From contig JAGMWU010000028.1 of NCBI GenBank assembly GCA_018697195.1, positions 1,557,990 to 1,621,989 on the forward strand: DNA of 64,000 bases, given 5' to 3'. Shown here piece by piece: positions 21,900 to 33,869 of the stretch. The translations under genes were made by a program, and so were the position numbers. The first letter of the stretch is position 1. Each line of letters opens with the position of its first letter. Under the pieces are notes generated by a model that did not search any database, was not told the DNA's origin, and saw nothing but the letters and a program-made list of their open reading frames with translations. The DNA is from Certhia americana (lineage: Eukaryota > Chordata > Aves > Passeriformes > Certhiidae).

Positions 21900-23480
21900 A
21901 GAATAATTTCAAATTAGACAGAAAATAGACAGAATAATCTGTCTTTGGCAGAGGTTGGAGAGTACCTTGGATTCTCTACATGTCCGTGACCCCCCTGGCC
22001 TTTGTAATTAACCAAGATTGCAAATGGGAGAAAATCTAAACTAAATCCCTTCTGTCCTGATTAAAGCCACGCATTGTCACCCATGGGCACAGAGCCACAG
22101 CAGAGGCCCTGCAAACTCAGCCCAACAAATGTTCCCGTCGTGCTGGAGGCAAAATCATCTTTATTGTGCTGGTGAAACACAGAGCCAGAGCTCCTGGAAT
22201 GTCAGGCTGAGCCTCCCAGTGCTGCTCAGGTGTGGGTTTTTTACCTCGTTCCTGAGTGGCTCTAGCTAAAAGCAGGCTGGCAGAACTCAGCCAGGTCCAG
22301 GTCTGTGTCTCCAAACCTCGCACCTGGCTTTGCTGAGGGAAGACTGAACAGCAGGGAGGAGGAGAAACCCTTCAGCATCGTAGGGAAGTGAGTTTGGAGT
22401 GTCAGCAAGTGAAAGAGATCCCCGAGTGCTCACAGAGCAGCAGCTCCAGCAGTAAATGTTATTGCTGATGGGTTTCCACTTCACTCTGAGCTTGATCTTT
22501 TGCTTGATTTGATTTTTGTTTCAACTTGCCATTTCCCTCCTTTCACCTTTTATTCTCCTGCTTCTTTTTCATCATCACTCTCTTCCATAAATTTGTTTTC
22601 CCACTTCTCTTCCCTGTCAGCTTCACTTCAACCCTAAAACTCACTTGCACTTTCCCAATCCAACTCAATCTTAGCCCCAGGAAAATCCCCAGGGAGCCAC
22701 CCTCCCAGTTCTCTTGTCCCAAATATTTGGGTTGGTTTGAGGTTTTCTACCTTACAATCTTTTCTCTCTTATCCATCTATGCCACATTTAATTGCTGATT
22801 ACCATCCCACACCTTGTCCAGCCCTCCCTGAGGATGTCCAGTGCCATTTCCAGGTGCTGAACAAGGAACAGGTTTGTACTTGGGGGTGACAGGCCATGCA
22901 GGGCTGAGGATCAGGCTGGGGTCCCTGCATAGGTAATGTAATCATCCTGCTGGGAATAAGAGCAGGAGCTCCCCAAGGATGCTGATAATCATCAGTTGTT
23001 TGAAAGAAATTAGCTGCCTTTTCATTCTCTGCCTCTTTCTATCTCTCCTCCATGAATTTCCTCTTGTGTTTAGCAGAGCCATTTATAAAATCCAGATTCC
23101 TATTGATTCCCAAGGAGAAAGAACATTAATGGACTCCCGTGTCCGTCCCTGTTCTCCCCCCACATGGCAAGGAAAGATTTATATGATTTTCTGGGTGTGC
23201 TGATGCCCTGCAATCGAGTCAACAATCAAGTCACACTAAATTAAACACAGATATATTTCTTCTCCTGGCCTACTCGAGGATGCTCTGCCAGGCTGCCCCT
23301 GGGGAAGGCACATCCCCCCCTTAGGTCAGGAAAAGCCAAATTCATTTGGACCAGAAGTAAATTGGTACCTAGAGAACACCTGAGCAGCTGGAGCAGCATT
23401 TACCAATGGCAGCTTTGTGCTGCTCAGGGTGCCTGAGATGGGACCTTCTGTACCTGAACACATCCAGGAGTGCACAGATA
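21900..23480. other. no gene recognised
   Basis: Ordinary mixed DNA. T/C-rich stretch 22495-22660 gives Phe/Ser-rich chance frames. Nothing resembling a repeat family, RNA gene or domain. Confidence 0.4.
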
Positions 23481-23483
23481 CAC

Positions 23484-23557
23484 AAATCATGGACTCAGAG
23501 AAGGGTTGGGATTGGGAGGGACCTTAAAGCTCACCTAGTTCCAACCCCAGAAATCAA
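23484..23557 (-). mobile_element. CR1 LINE 3' end, very short
   Basis: About 70 bp: 'aaatcatggactcagagaag', 'ggttgggattgggaggga', 'ccttaaagctcacctagttc', 'caacccc'. Reverse complement of the CR1 terminus. It lies 47 bp from an oppositely oriented copy. Confidence 0.85.
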
Positions 23558-23604
23558 ATGTACACATATCTGTGTGTGATGGGAGGTATAAACACATCTG
23601 GGAG

Positions 23605-23698
23605 TGTGCCAGGCCAGGCTGGAGCAGCCTGGCACAGTGGAAGGGTGCCTAGGATTTAAGGGAATGGGCTGGGATTTAAGGTCCTTCCAAACCCTTGT
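23605..23698 (+). mobile_element. CR1 LINE 3' end fragment
   Basis: Sense copy: 'gtgccaggccaggctggagc', 'agcctggcacagtggaaggg', then 'gggctgggatttaaggtcc' and 'ttccaaaccc'. With the preceding minus copy it forms a short inverted pair. Confidence 0.85.
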
Positions 23699-24285
23699 GG
23701 GATTCCCTGTGAACAGCCAAACTCCTTCACCCCATTCCCCTGGGTGCCCTTCATCCTCTGGGGAACTCTTCCTCATCAACAGTGACCAGGAGCTCTCTGA
23801 TTCCACCAAACCCTGCCACAGGAAAAGCTTTGGAGAAGGAGGAATGGAAGATGCCCCAAAACCTCTCCTGATCAATTGCTGCAATTATTCCTTGAAAAAT
23901 TCCCCAGCCATTCCTCAGGCCCTGCCTATTCCCAAGAAAGGCTCTTTTGAGGCCAACCAGAGGCTCTCCAGCTTTAGGATTTACAGCTCACTGTAGGCAG
24001 GAGATTTAGGGTTGCACCCTTAGGAAATTCATCTGTAGATCATGGCAGAGATAAAGAAAAATATAAAGGACATTAAGATTAAAGGATCTTATCTGCTGCT
24101 CATTACTGCTCCATCCATTTCCTGGCAAGCTGTGCCAATGCCAGCCTGCCCCATGCTCACAGCTCCTTGTCCCCAACTCCAGGGTGACATTTACAAACTG
24201 CCAGGCCCCAGGACGGATGGGGCAGGGAGCAGAGCCCCATCTTTGCTGCATTAATTCAAGCTTCAGTCTCTGCACTGCCAGGGGA
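23699..24285. other. no gene recognised
   Basis: The 130-codon plus frame (23604-23996) starts inside the CR1 relic and has no domain. Otherwise ordinary sequence. Confidence 0.4.
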
Positions 24286-24289
24286 AGGG

Positions 24290-24830
24290 ATAACAAAAGG
24301 GACAGGAGGGTTCATGAGCTCATAAATATGTGACAAGCAGTCTTGTCTTATTGCTGCTTTTAGCAGGCTGTGGAACTGCAGTTGATGGTGTAATAGACTC
24401 CCAAACACACCGAGCCCATCACCAGCTCTCCGGGTTTTATCAGACCTCATTTCTATGCTGACAAAAAAAATTATCAGCGAAAGGCAAAAATGGGAGCTGT
24501 TTGCTACAGCATTAATTTTAAACATCTGGAACGGGGTGTAATGTATGCAGATGTTTTGTAATGGAGACAGGTTACAAGGAAAATCAAATATATCGTGTGT
24601 TGCCTCTGCTCGTTAATATAAATTGACATCTGCTGAGTCTGGAGGTGAGCTCTGTGTTCTCCTGCCATCCAGGCTGGAATAATGCTCCATCTGCTGTGCT
24701 AATGCAGCTGAACATCCCTTGTCCCTTAAGTCATCCTTGATAGGAACAGACCTGGAAATGCTCTTCCAGATAATACCAGGGTTATATATTGGCCTGATCT
24801 AAATATCTTTTACAGCACGTGAAAAACTGC
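24290..24830. promoter_or_regulatory. candidate conserved non-coding block
   Basis: AT-rich and repeat-free: 'gttgatggtgtaatagactc', 'aaaaaaaattatcagcgaaa', 'cagcattaattttaaacatc', 'gttaatataaattgacatc' and 'ggcctgatctaaatatcttt'. An 89-codon minus frame (24256-24525) crosses it, with no recognisable family. Confidence 0.32.
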
Positions 24831-26400
24831 TGCAAAATATCAGCTCAGGCTGCTCCAGCCAAGCTGGAAAATATCTCATCCCCTCACAACTTCCATGTTC
24901 AGACACTGAACATAATTTGGGATTTATTTCCAGAGGAGTTATTTAGTAGCAAACAGTTGGAAGCTGTGTTCACACGTCCAGGAATGAAATTCTGCTCCAG
25001 CCTGTTAAATTCACTGGGCCACAATGGGCATGGTGGGTCCAAATGAGGGATTCACACACATGGAATCCCTTTTTCCATGGATTCCTGACAGTTCCAGATT
25101 GGGTTTGTGATGTTCAGCTGAAAATTGGGCCAGCAAAATCAGTGATAAGGAAATTAAAAATAGTCAGATTTGATTAAATTAACTGAAAATGAGAATTAAA
25201 GGGGCTGAATTGTTCATGTTTGAGGCAGGGACTTCTTGACTTCAGCCAGCTCAGCTCCAAGCTCAGGAATTCCTGGCACCTCCTCAGTTCAGACCTGGTC
25301 CAGAGCTCCCCAAACACTGGAGAATTCCTACAGAAGATCCCACATGGGATCCTCCTTCAGACCTTGGCTCCCCATCAGTGTTGCCCTCCAAAAACATTCC
25401 CTAGCCCAGACAAACTCCTGAAAATCTTCTCAAAGAACAATCCCTGTTTGAAATCTGGCCATGAACTCTGTTTTGGGGAGAGCAACAGGAAAACCAGAGG
25501 GGAACAGGGAGACAGAGTTCCCTGATACCCCAGGATTGCCTCTATTTCTGTTTTTTGGATCCCTCTCCAAAGCCACACAAGCCCTGTCCACAATCTAAAA
25601 CATCGCCGTGGGTTTTTCTCTTCATTTGCTTTTAAAAATTGTTCTCTGATTGAATCCCCAGGGATTCTGAAGGCAGGGAAATGTGCTGTGCATGCTGAGA
25701 TCCCTAAATAAGACTGTGGGGAGAACAGGAGCAGCCCCACTCCCACGGGAGGAATTGGGTCACATGTCAAACATTTCCAAACACAAGGGGGGGAAAAAAT
25801 AAGCTCAAGGCAACTCCTGGAAAAAAAAAAAAAAAAAAACCTTTGGGGACTCAATGAAAAATTGCCACCAAATGAAAGCATTACAAGAAAACAGATGGAG
25901 AGTAAGAGAGGAACATCAAAAAAATCAAATGACATGTTTAAAAGGGCAAAACATCAATACTCCCCAGAGAACTGATAAAATGTGTCATTTGAAAGGATGC
26001 TGTAAAGCAAAGAAATCATGAAATGCATCATGACTATGAAAGGGAATAAGAGAAAAAAAAAAAAAAAAAAAACCAACCCAGCACCTGCATTTACCTTTAT
26101 AGATGGTTTCAGCAGGCAGGAAATTAGATTTGATTTCCAGGCAGGCTGTATATCTATGTAAATACATAAAGGCAGATGCATTGCTGCTCACAAAAGGGTT
26201 GAAGTCATTAGAGGATGTCAGGATGTGACACAGGAATAGTGGCAAGGTTTGTGCAATTACCTTGATAAAAGTTCCAGGAGTGGCTGCTGGTGCTGAGAAA
26301 TCCCTAAATCTGCATTTCCTGGGTTTGTTTCCTTCTGAGCTGGGGGTGCAGGGGTGGGGGAGACGCTCAGCTGTGTATCCACAGACAAATTGAATATGAA
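24831..26400. other. no gene; two long poly-A tracts
   Basis: A runs at 25821-25839 and 26053-26072 sit in otherwise ordinary AT-rich DNA. They could be remnants of retroposed sequence, but no recognisable element body precedes them. The 186-codon minus frame 25375-25935 contains the poly-A as Phe runs and is not a gene. Confidence 0.45.
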
Positions 26401-26770
26401 AACCAATCAATTAAAGCACTCTGATCATTAAATCCGAGCCTGGTGTTTACCCACAGGATCTGAAGATGCTCTGACCACATTATCCAGAGTTTTAAGAAAT
26501 GAGACCTGAGATGTTTCAAATATGTGCAAATTTACCTTTTTTCCTCCTGCTAGAGGGATTAGTTCTTTCATTTCTTCTGTGTGCAACACTCTTAAAAGTC
26601 AAACCGAGTCCTTCACAGGAAAAAATTAGGGCAGCTTAGGAATTAAGCCTGGCCTGTGATGTTCAGTACAGCTCTGTGTTCATCATCCTAATTTATATCA
26701 TCAGGACCTGCAGCTACTTCATTAATCAGCAGCAACAGGTGCTAAGCAGTAGAAATGAACTATAAAATCA
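26400..26770. promoter_or_regulatory. candidate conserved non-coding element
   Basis: Contains 'aatcaattaaagcactctg', 'gatcattaaatccgagcctg', 'catcctaatttatatcatca' and 'cttcattaatcagcagcaac'. Moderate motif density, no repeat. Confidence 0.28.
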
Positions 26771-26904
26771 TGTTTAAATGTGGCTATTCCCCTGCTCCAG
26801 ATGGCAGGAGATGTTCAGAGGAGCAGGGTTTGACCCAACAAGCAAATCCGTCCCATTGCAGGTGGCTGCAGGGACGGTGGCATCCTGGAGAACTTCAGGG
26901 TAGG

Positions 26905-27058
26905 AAAAGTTCTTGGCAAGAGAAGCTGGGGCTGCCCCTGGATCCCTGGGAGTGCCCAAGGCCAGGCTGGAGCAGCCTGGGACAGTGGAAGGTGTCCCTG
27001 CCCATGGAGGGGTGGGACTGGATGATTTTTAAGGTCCCTTCCAACCCAAACCCCTCCC
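26905..27058 (+). mobile_element. CR1 LINE 3' end fragment
   Basis: About 150 bp in sense orientation: 'gagaagctggggctgcccct', 'ggatccctgggagtgcccaa', 'ggccaggctggagcagcctg', 'ggacagtggaaggtgtccct', then 'ttaaggtcccttccaaccc'. One of the better preserved copies; the terminal octamer repeats are absent. Confidence 0.92.
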
Positions 27059-27556
27059 TGATTCCAGGACAGAGAAATTCAAAATCTTTGAAACTGTACA
27101 GACGAAGCTGCCTGGAGTTTCTCTGCACAGAGGAGGGAGTGATGCCTCATTTATTTCTGTTTTTCCCTTTAATCGCAGGAGATGCAGCGTTTGCATGGAA
27201 ATCAGCTGCTCTCCCCTCATTGGCAATCCCTGCACAGAGGCAGGGATCACAAACGGGCTCAGCCCCCCAGGCCAGCCCTGCTGCAGCTTTACAGGGACTT
27301 TGCATAAACCCCACGTTTGGATGCTCAGCTCATGCCTGGATTAAGGGGCTGGCATGTCTGGCAAACAGGAAGGTTTAGGTGGATTGCAAACAAATCAGAC
27401 AGAAGTATTGAGCCTCCCTGGAAAAGGAGCTGTGTTTGCTGATAATGCACCCGAGCAGCAAACACAGGGGAGCAGCAAGAGCAAGTGAAGGACTCGGGAG
27501 TTCCCATCCAAGGCAGGGAAAATGGTAATGGAAAGGACTGGAATCTGCATCCTCTC
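27059..27556. other. no gene recognised
   Basis: Ordinary DNA. The 207-codon plus frame (26755-27378) is mostly CR1 and has no host domain. Confidence 0.4.
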
Positions 27557-27605
27557 AAAAAAAAAAAACAAAAAAAAAAAAACCACAAAAACAAACAAAA
27601 AACCC
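27557..27605. repeat. A-rich simple sequence
   Basis: A runs broken by single C (aaaaacaaaaa, accacaaaaacaaacaaaaaa), about 49 bp. It gives the Lys-rich plus and Phe-rich minus shadow frames. Confidence 0.9.
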
Positions 27606-29655
27606 CAAATAACAATCAGGAGCTGTGGATTCTGAGGCCAAGCACTCAGGGAATGAGCTGCAGTAATGACAGCCACTTTTCTCACTTCAGAACTATTCAA
27701 TGAGCTGCCTCCCCTCTCTTTTCCTTTTTTTTTATTTTTTATTTTTGGGTTCCATTTGTTTTCAAAGAAAGTAGATGGAAATGTGGATATAATTTTGGAA
27801 TAATTGCCTGTAATCCATTGGTCACAGAAGAATGAATCACTGCACTTTCTCTTTGAAACTTCCTGAGTGGGTTCCCAGCTGCCAGAGCAGCACAGGATTC
27901 ATGCAGGGATCAGCTCCCCCAGCCCCTCTCTGCCTGGACAGAGCAGGAGCTGGCACAAAGGGAACTGGAGACCCTCTGAGGATGCCCCAGAGCTGTGGGA
28001 CACAGCCTGGAGGGGTTGGGGTGATGGGCAGGTTTAGTTCTGCTCAGAGCAGGTGAGCCCCACGCCAGCCATGGACACGAGCACCAGCTCCAGGCAAAGC
28101 TCCCTGCCAGGTTTGGGTCTCCCTACACCAGGAAAAAAGCAGTTTGATAAAAATTACACCTTAGCCTACAGTAAAATCTCACTTAGCTCCTAATATTTTA
28201 ATTGTGTCTTGGCCTGGATCCCAGCACCATGTTTCCAGGAGGAGTCCTGCTGCAGAGTCCCAGTTCCTGCTGTTCCCTGGCCTCGCTGGGATCCCTCCAG
28301 GGAATATTTGCTGCCAGTTGAGCAGAGGAAGCAGAGGGAAGAGTCTCCCTGAGCAGCTCTGGATCCCTGGTGTGCTGTGCAGCCACGGCTGCTTTGTCAA
28401 GGACCCGACACCCTGCAAGGCTTGAAAGCAGAAAATGAGAAACTCTTCCCCTCAGAGTGGAGATTCTGGAAAGCAGAGCTTTGTTGTGGCACTGCTGCTC
28501 CAGGCACACCTCCAGATGAGATGGAAAATCCATTTTAACCCGAACTACCAGCATGGAAGGGTTTCAGCTCTGTGGAAAGAGAGGCTGCTCCTCACATCTC
28601 TCAGAGCAGAGCTGAAAGTCCCAGCCATAACTCCAAGGATGCTTTAGAGGGGGATTTACACACCTGGACCACAAGTCCAACTTTAATGTGCACTTATCCA
28701 TCATTTATTGACTGAGATAAGCAATCACTGCCCAACTGCTGCTGCTCTGGTGCCTGAAGCACCCTTTGCCTCTGAATTATTGAAATGCAGGAAATTCTAA
28801 ATCAACTGACAAATCTGACATGCTGCAGGCCTCCACCTGTGGGTCTGCAGCTGCTTTTTAGGCCAAGATCTCCTGCCAAGGAAGTGGCAGCGTTGGAGAT
28901 AAGATAATGAGGCAAGGGATTGGTGCTACCAGTCCAACTTGGAAAATCAGAACCAGGAATTCTAGCAGAGATCTCTTTCACTATAACTGATTTGTTTCCA
29001 AGAAAAGCCTTGATTTTTACTAGTTAATATTCCCTGGGAAAACAAACACTCCCCCAAATTCTGACTCAATTCACATGTTTGTTTTTTTCAGGGTCAAACT
29101 TCCATTTTATTCCCCATGCCTGCTCCTCCTTCCCTGGGAGCCCAGGAATGAGGCATTTCAGGGATGAGCTGCACAGGCCCTTGGGTCCCTCAGTTCCCAA
29201 CCCCTGCAGCCTCCCTGCTCGTGTGTGTCTGACTGATATCCTGGATTACAGAGCTAAGAATTAATTTCAGCAGCACAATTCCACCACATAAACTGTGCTG
29301 CTTGTTTTCAGATGCCATCATTTAGAGAATGTTCAAGGGAATTGTAAAACAGGATTCACTTTATGATGCGGATGAAGTCGGCGCTGAATTCCAAATGAGC
29401 TGGGTACCACATGCTAAATTGTGTCAGCAACACCTCAGTGAGCAGAAATATGAGCTTTTCTCTGTCTCTGAGACACCTCTCCTCGAGTGATCCATGGAGT
29501 GGCATCCTTATCAGCCCAGACAGAACAGAGTAGATTTGATGACAAATCTGTCACTTGAGCAGGGTTTGAGATGTGTTTCCAGCTGGGAGCAGCCAGCAGG
29601 TGGAACAGGGCTGTGGGCTCAGATCAGCACTCCTCAGGGCTGGAGTTTAGATAAG
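27606..29655. other. no gene recognised
   Basis: Ordinary mixed DNA with a T-rich run at 27719-27748. The frames of 60-118 codons have no domain. No repeat family seen. Confidence 0.4.
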
Positions 29656-29658
29656 GCA

Positions 29659-29780
29659 TTAAACCCACCTGGATTTCCCATCCCTGCAGAGATTAAACCC
29701 ACCTGAAACCCCATTTCCCNNNNNNNNNNAACCCCATTTCCCATCCCTGCAGAGATTAAACCCACCTGAAACCCCAATGC
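29659..29780. repeat. tandem repeat (units 34-41 bp) interrupted by an assembly gap
   Basis: The phrase 'ttaaacccacctg' occurs at 29659, 29693 and 29756, with shared 'catccctgcagagattaaac' and 'gaaaccccatttccc'. The first unit is 34 bp (it lacks a 'gaaacccc' block); the full unit is about 41 bp. Ten N (29720-29729) sit between two copies, so the true copy number is unknown. Confidence 0.88.
29720..29729. other. assembly gap (10 N)
   Basis: Ten consecutive N. The flanks are copies of the same repeat, so this is most likely a placeholder of unknown size rather than ten real bases. Frames that cross it are not meaningful. Confidence 0.99.
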
Positions 29781-30540
29781 AGTTTGGAATCCAAGCGTTC
29801 TGGAGGTATTGGTGACAAGAAAGAAGCAATGAAACCTCAATAAATAACCTTGGATGGCCCAACTGTGCCTTTCCCCAGGACTGTAATCTGGCAGGCACAG
29901 ACTCTGGGACCCTGGGGGTCAGGTGCACAGAATAACACAGGGATTAGAGCATTTCCCATTGCATGGTATTTGCAATATTTCACATATTCAGAGCAGGATG
30001 GAGCCTAAGTGCTAAACCCAGGATTAGCTCCAAGCACCGGGGCCGTGTTTACTCAAACCCCTCTCAGGACCTCAGGATTTGTGCCTTGCTCAGCTGAGCA
30101 GAAATAATCCCTGTGGTCCCTCACAGCCACCACCAGATCTGAGAGCAGAGTGAGTTTTGACTTTTGAAGTTCGTGCATGCAGCCATGGAATGAAATAGGT
30201 GATTGCATCTGGCATGAAAGCCAGAGATTTCCTCAGGAAGACTTCAACCTGAAGCAGCAGATACAAGCAGGTGATAAAAGCAAGGTGCTTTCAGGTTGTT
30301 TCATCTTCCCCTGTCCCCTGTGTTGTTTGATAGAGCAGGCCCAGGACAGAGATGAGAGCTGCTGGAAATTTCCCCACCTCTGCCTCACGCTCGATGTGTC
30401 ACTTGGGCTTTACCCATTGCAGGCTCTTAAAAGAGCATATTTTATTAGCTCTCAATAAAATGCAGTGTGGTCAAAATAGCACCTGTCAGTTTGCAGGCCA
30501 GCATGGGCTCCTGTCTGCCTGACATTTGTGTTAGGATGGA
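29781..30540. other. no gene recognised
   Basis: Ordinary mixed DNA; a short AT-rich patch at 29950-30000. The 93-codon plus frame 30177-30458 has no domain. Confidence 0.4.
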
Positions 30541-30778
30541 AATCACAGCATTTCTAGGTTGGAAGAAACCTTCAAGGTCATCGAATCCAACCCATGCTCT
30601 GACACCTCAACTAGACCATGGCACCGAGTGCCACATCCAGTCTTTTTTTAAACACATCCAGGGATGGTGACTCCACCACCTCCCCAGGCAGAACATTCCA
30701 GTGCTTTATCACTCTTTCCGTAAAAAAACTTTTTCCTGCTATCCAACCTATATTTCCCTTGGTGCAGTTTGAGACTGT
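30541..30778 (-). mobile_element. CR1 LINE 3' part including the end of ORF2-like sequence
   Basis: About 240 bp, the most complete CR1 tail here. On the minus strand it encodes a peptide with FFTERVIKHWNVLPGEVVES then PSLDVFKKRLD, matching the C-terminal peptide seen in many bird CR1 copies. It is followed by the 3' region (on plus: 'tttctaggttggaagaaacc', 'ttcaaggtcatcgaatccaa'). The subfamily differs from the shorter GC-rich copies. Truncated and not mobile. Confidence 0.93.
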
Positions 30779-31374
30779 GGATGAAATGGGATGGGAGGAG
30801 AGGGAAATCAGCTGTGCTGAGCACCCAGACAGAGGCCTGATGAGCAAACCCTGGTTTGCAGAGGCAGCTCTGCTGACCCAACCCAGCCCTGGAATGGGAA
30901 GGTCTCAGGGAGGAAAAACAATGAGGGAAAATATTCCTGGTGAGGCTGCAGATGGAGCAGGGTTGTGCCAGGGCTGGGATTCCTCCATCCCTGAGTTCTG
31001 CAGCCAAACAGCTCCATTAACCCTTTGTTTGTCCCTCTGGGATTGGGAAAGGGGCACTGCAGGCCTGGCCTGAGGGAGGGCATGGTGGAAAATGAATGCA
31101 GCTGGATTCATCCTGCCCTGCCAGCTCCATCAGCCCCAGATCCTACAAACCCTGCACTAAACCCAAAGGGATGTTGTTCCTGACCCCACAGCTCACCCAG
31201 GGCTCTGCTGGCTCTTTCTGGCTCAGTTTTTGTCACTCTGATATGTCCACAGCCCTCTGCAGGCCTGCTCTTCTCCTGTTATCCTCAAGAACATTTCTAG
31301 CAGGACTCTGGAAATCCCAGCCAGGGAGACGGTGAATATTTCAAACTTGTCATGTTCAAAAGCTTTATTTATGT
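30779..31374. other. no gene recognised
   Basis: Overlapping chance frames on both strands, several of which begin inside the CR1 copy. Nothing else seen. Confidence 0.4.
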
Positions 31375-31399
31375 AAAAAAAAAAAAAAAAAAAAAAAAA
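31375..31399. repeat. poly-A tract (25 A)
   Basis: Uninterrupted run of 25 A after 'agctttatttatgta'. No retroposon body was recognised upstream. Confidence 0.95.
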
Positions 31400-33865
31400 G
31401 AAATCTAATTTAGTGCAGGGTTTGGTGACAGGCTCTGGTGACAAGGCCCAGTCTTTTCCAGGGAAACACTGATGAGGAAAAGCCTCTCCCCAACTTCCCA
31501 AGAGCTCAGTGACTGCAGGCTCTTCCTCAAGGGAATGTCAGGTCCAGGTGTGAGCAGAGCTGTTACCATGACAGGGGTTTGATCTCCACAGAAATCTTTG
31601 AGTCTGCCTCGAACACAAGTGATGATAAAACAAAACTTAACCCTTCCCACAGCAAAAGCTGAGTGGGTGCATCTCAGAGCAGCTCTTGGCTCTACCTTGC
31701 TCTTTTATTTCTCTAAAATTAAGTGAAGCTGGGACAATGGGGACACAGTCCTTAACTCTTTCAGCTCCCTTAAGGATTCAAATCCCAATTTTAACAAGGC
31801 AGCACTAGAAAATGTCCCCAGCACCTCAAAAATGCCCATTTTACCTCAGTGCCAGCCCTGTCCCAGCTCCCCCTGCCCTCTACCCACAGCAGCCACCCCA
31901 CACAAAGCTGCACCCCCAGGGCCATCCCCAAATTCTGGCAGGGCCCTCTGCCCTTCTTTTGTGCTCCTTCTGCCATCGGAATGGTGACACTAATGAGCAC
32001 ACTCAGAAGGGGGCCCTGTGCCAATTAACAATTCCTCGTTAGCTTAATTAGGGGACACATGTTTTTAATCACAGCTAAGAATGGGGAGGGATTGAGGAAT
32101 TGATTCAGAGCCGGTGTCAGTGCAGGGAATTTAATTTAGCAGCTGTGGTCAGGGGAAGAGCAAAGGTCTCCACTGGCTGTGGCTGCTGGGCTCAGGAGAG
32201 GGCTGGAGGAAACATCCATGAGGATATTTCACATCCACACCAGGGACAGCCTGCCCTCTCTGCATTTACAAGACACTGGGAAATAAGAAACCAGCACCAC
32301 TGGATTTAATTCTTGGACTGGCATCAGTCATTTTGCAGCACAAATGTGTCCTGCTAAAAGTCCCCCTCATCAGATACCTGAGCCAGAGCTGGTGCCAAAG
32401 GATGAAAGCAGCAACACCTGACCTAGAGTCCTGGAAAAGGAGCTGCAGCTCCCTTTGTTTTTCATTTGGGCTGTCCTGAGTCACAGCAGGAGAAGGGGAA
32501 ACACACACCCTCCAAAAGGGGCGTCATCCTAAAAGCTCCAGATGGGAAATTTCTGCCTCAAACCCACAAAAATCCTGACAACTCTGCCCCTCCATCCCCT
32601 GCATCAGCAGTTGTCATTCCCCGTTCACTGGAGCCCCAGCTTTCATTTAACAGTGAATACATTCCCTTTGCCATCCCAGCCTAACCTTGCCTTTGAAAGC
32701 TGGAACACCACGTTCTGAAGCATTTGCACAATGCAAGAAACAATGACATTTACCAGCAATCACAAATCCGGGAATGAAAGCCCCAAGGTCTCAGTAGCAG
32801 GAACAGTATTTATGCAAGTGCTGAAATGAGTGGTTTCAGGCAACACAAACAACCAAATTGAACAGCCAGCAGCGGGGGGCTCCACAAAGAGAGGTCACCT
32901 GTGATGGAGCTGGGTCAGCAGCTCTGAGCCTACCCCCACACTGCCTCTAGAACCAAACACCTGATTTTTATCCAGCCCCCTGCTCCACAGACCCATTGCT
33001 GCCTCTTTCCTGAGCAGATTAAACAGTTTCCCCAAGTTTAAATCCACCTGGAAACCAATCACACCTCAGGCTTCCGTGGCCTGGCCTGTGTGTGGCATTC
33101 CCACTTGCCACCAGAACCTGGCACCGTTTACTGGACACTCCACATGACTGGGCAGCTTTTGGATAGGAGAGGTTTAAGGACCAGCTCTGCCCCAGGCATG
33201 CAGTTTTAACCCTCCCACAATCCCAATGCCATTCCAGACACTTAGCTGAGCAGTTCTTCTCTACAGAATCCACTCTTTTCATCCATCAGGCTCTGGAGAA
33301 CCATGAGTCTGAACTCCTCCCACAGCAGCCCCCCCAAAGTCAGGTCCCTGTCAGGCTGCAGGCACACAATAAACCCTGGTGGGTTCCAAATCATCTCAGA
33401 GCTGTTTGTCACAGGCTGGCGCTGACCTTGTTAAAGCCCTGTTGTCTCAACAAATTTGGAATGTGTCATCTGAAACGAGAGCAGCTCCCTGCTCACCAAA
33501 CGTGTGTGAGGAGAGATCCTGTTCCTGCCCTCGATTTGGGTTTGAATGTGTTCTCCTCCTCCCCACCAAACACAAAGAACACTGTGGGGAGGTCAGGGTC
33601 AGGAACAGATGGATTCTCTCAGCTGGGAAAGTGGAAATATTCAAGGGACAAAATCAGCAGAAGCCAAGCCAGCACTAATGGCTTTCATCTGCTCCGTTTG
33701 CCTTCTCTCACTGATCTAATGCCCGTGTTTTTGTAAGAGAGGAGCTCAACAGAAGTTTTTTGGTTTTTTTTTTCCTTCCCAGATTTATGAGTAATATGCA
33801 GCAAATTGGGCAGATCACTCATGCAAACAGGAGCTCTCCAATTCTCAGCAACATTCATCTCCAGT
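31400..33865. other. no gene; small AT-rich patch at 32020-32160
   Basis: Mostly ordinary DNA. The patch 32020-32160 ('ccaattaacaattcctcgtt', 'agcttaattaggggacac') has a conserved-element texture with paired TAATTA-like sites. The short frames (33379-33876, both strands) lack domains. Confidence 0.35.
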
Positions 33866-33869
33866 AAAA

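Noticed and set aside
30611..30847. 78-codon minus frame resembling a host protein
   Set aside because: The peptide is the known C-terminal CR1 tail product, so it is annotated as a mobile element relic, not a gene.
31770..31790. tRNA-like 'ggattcaaatccc'
   Set aside because: Resembles a T-arm but there is no matching acceptor stem, D-arm or A box in the neighbouring 80 bases.
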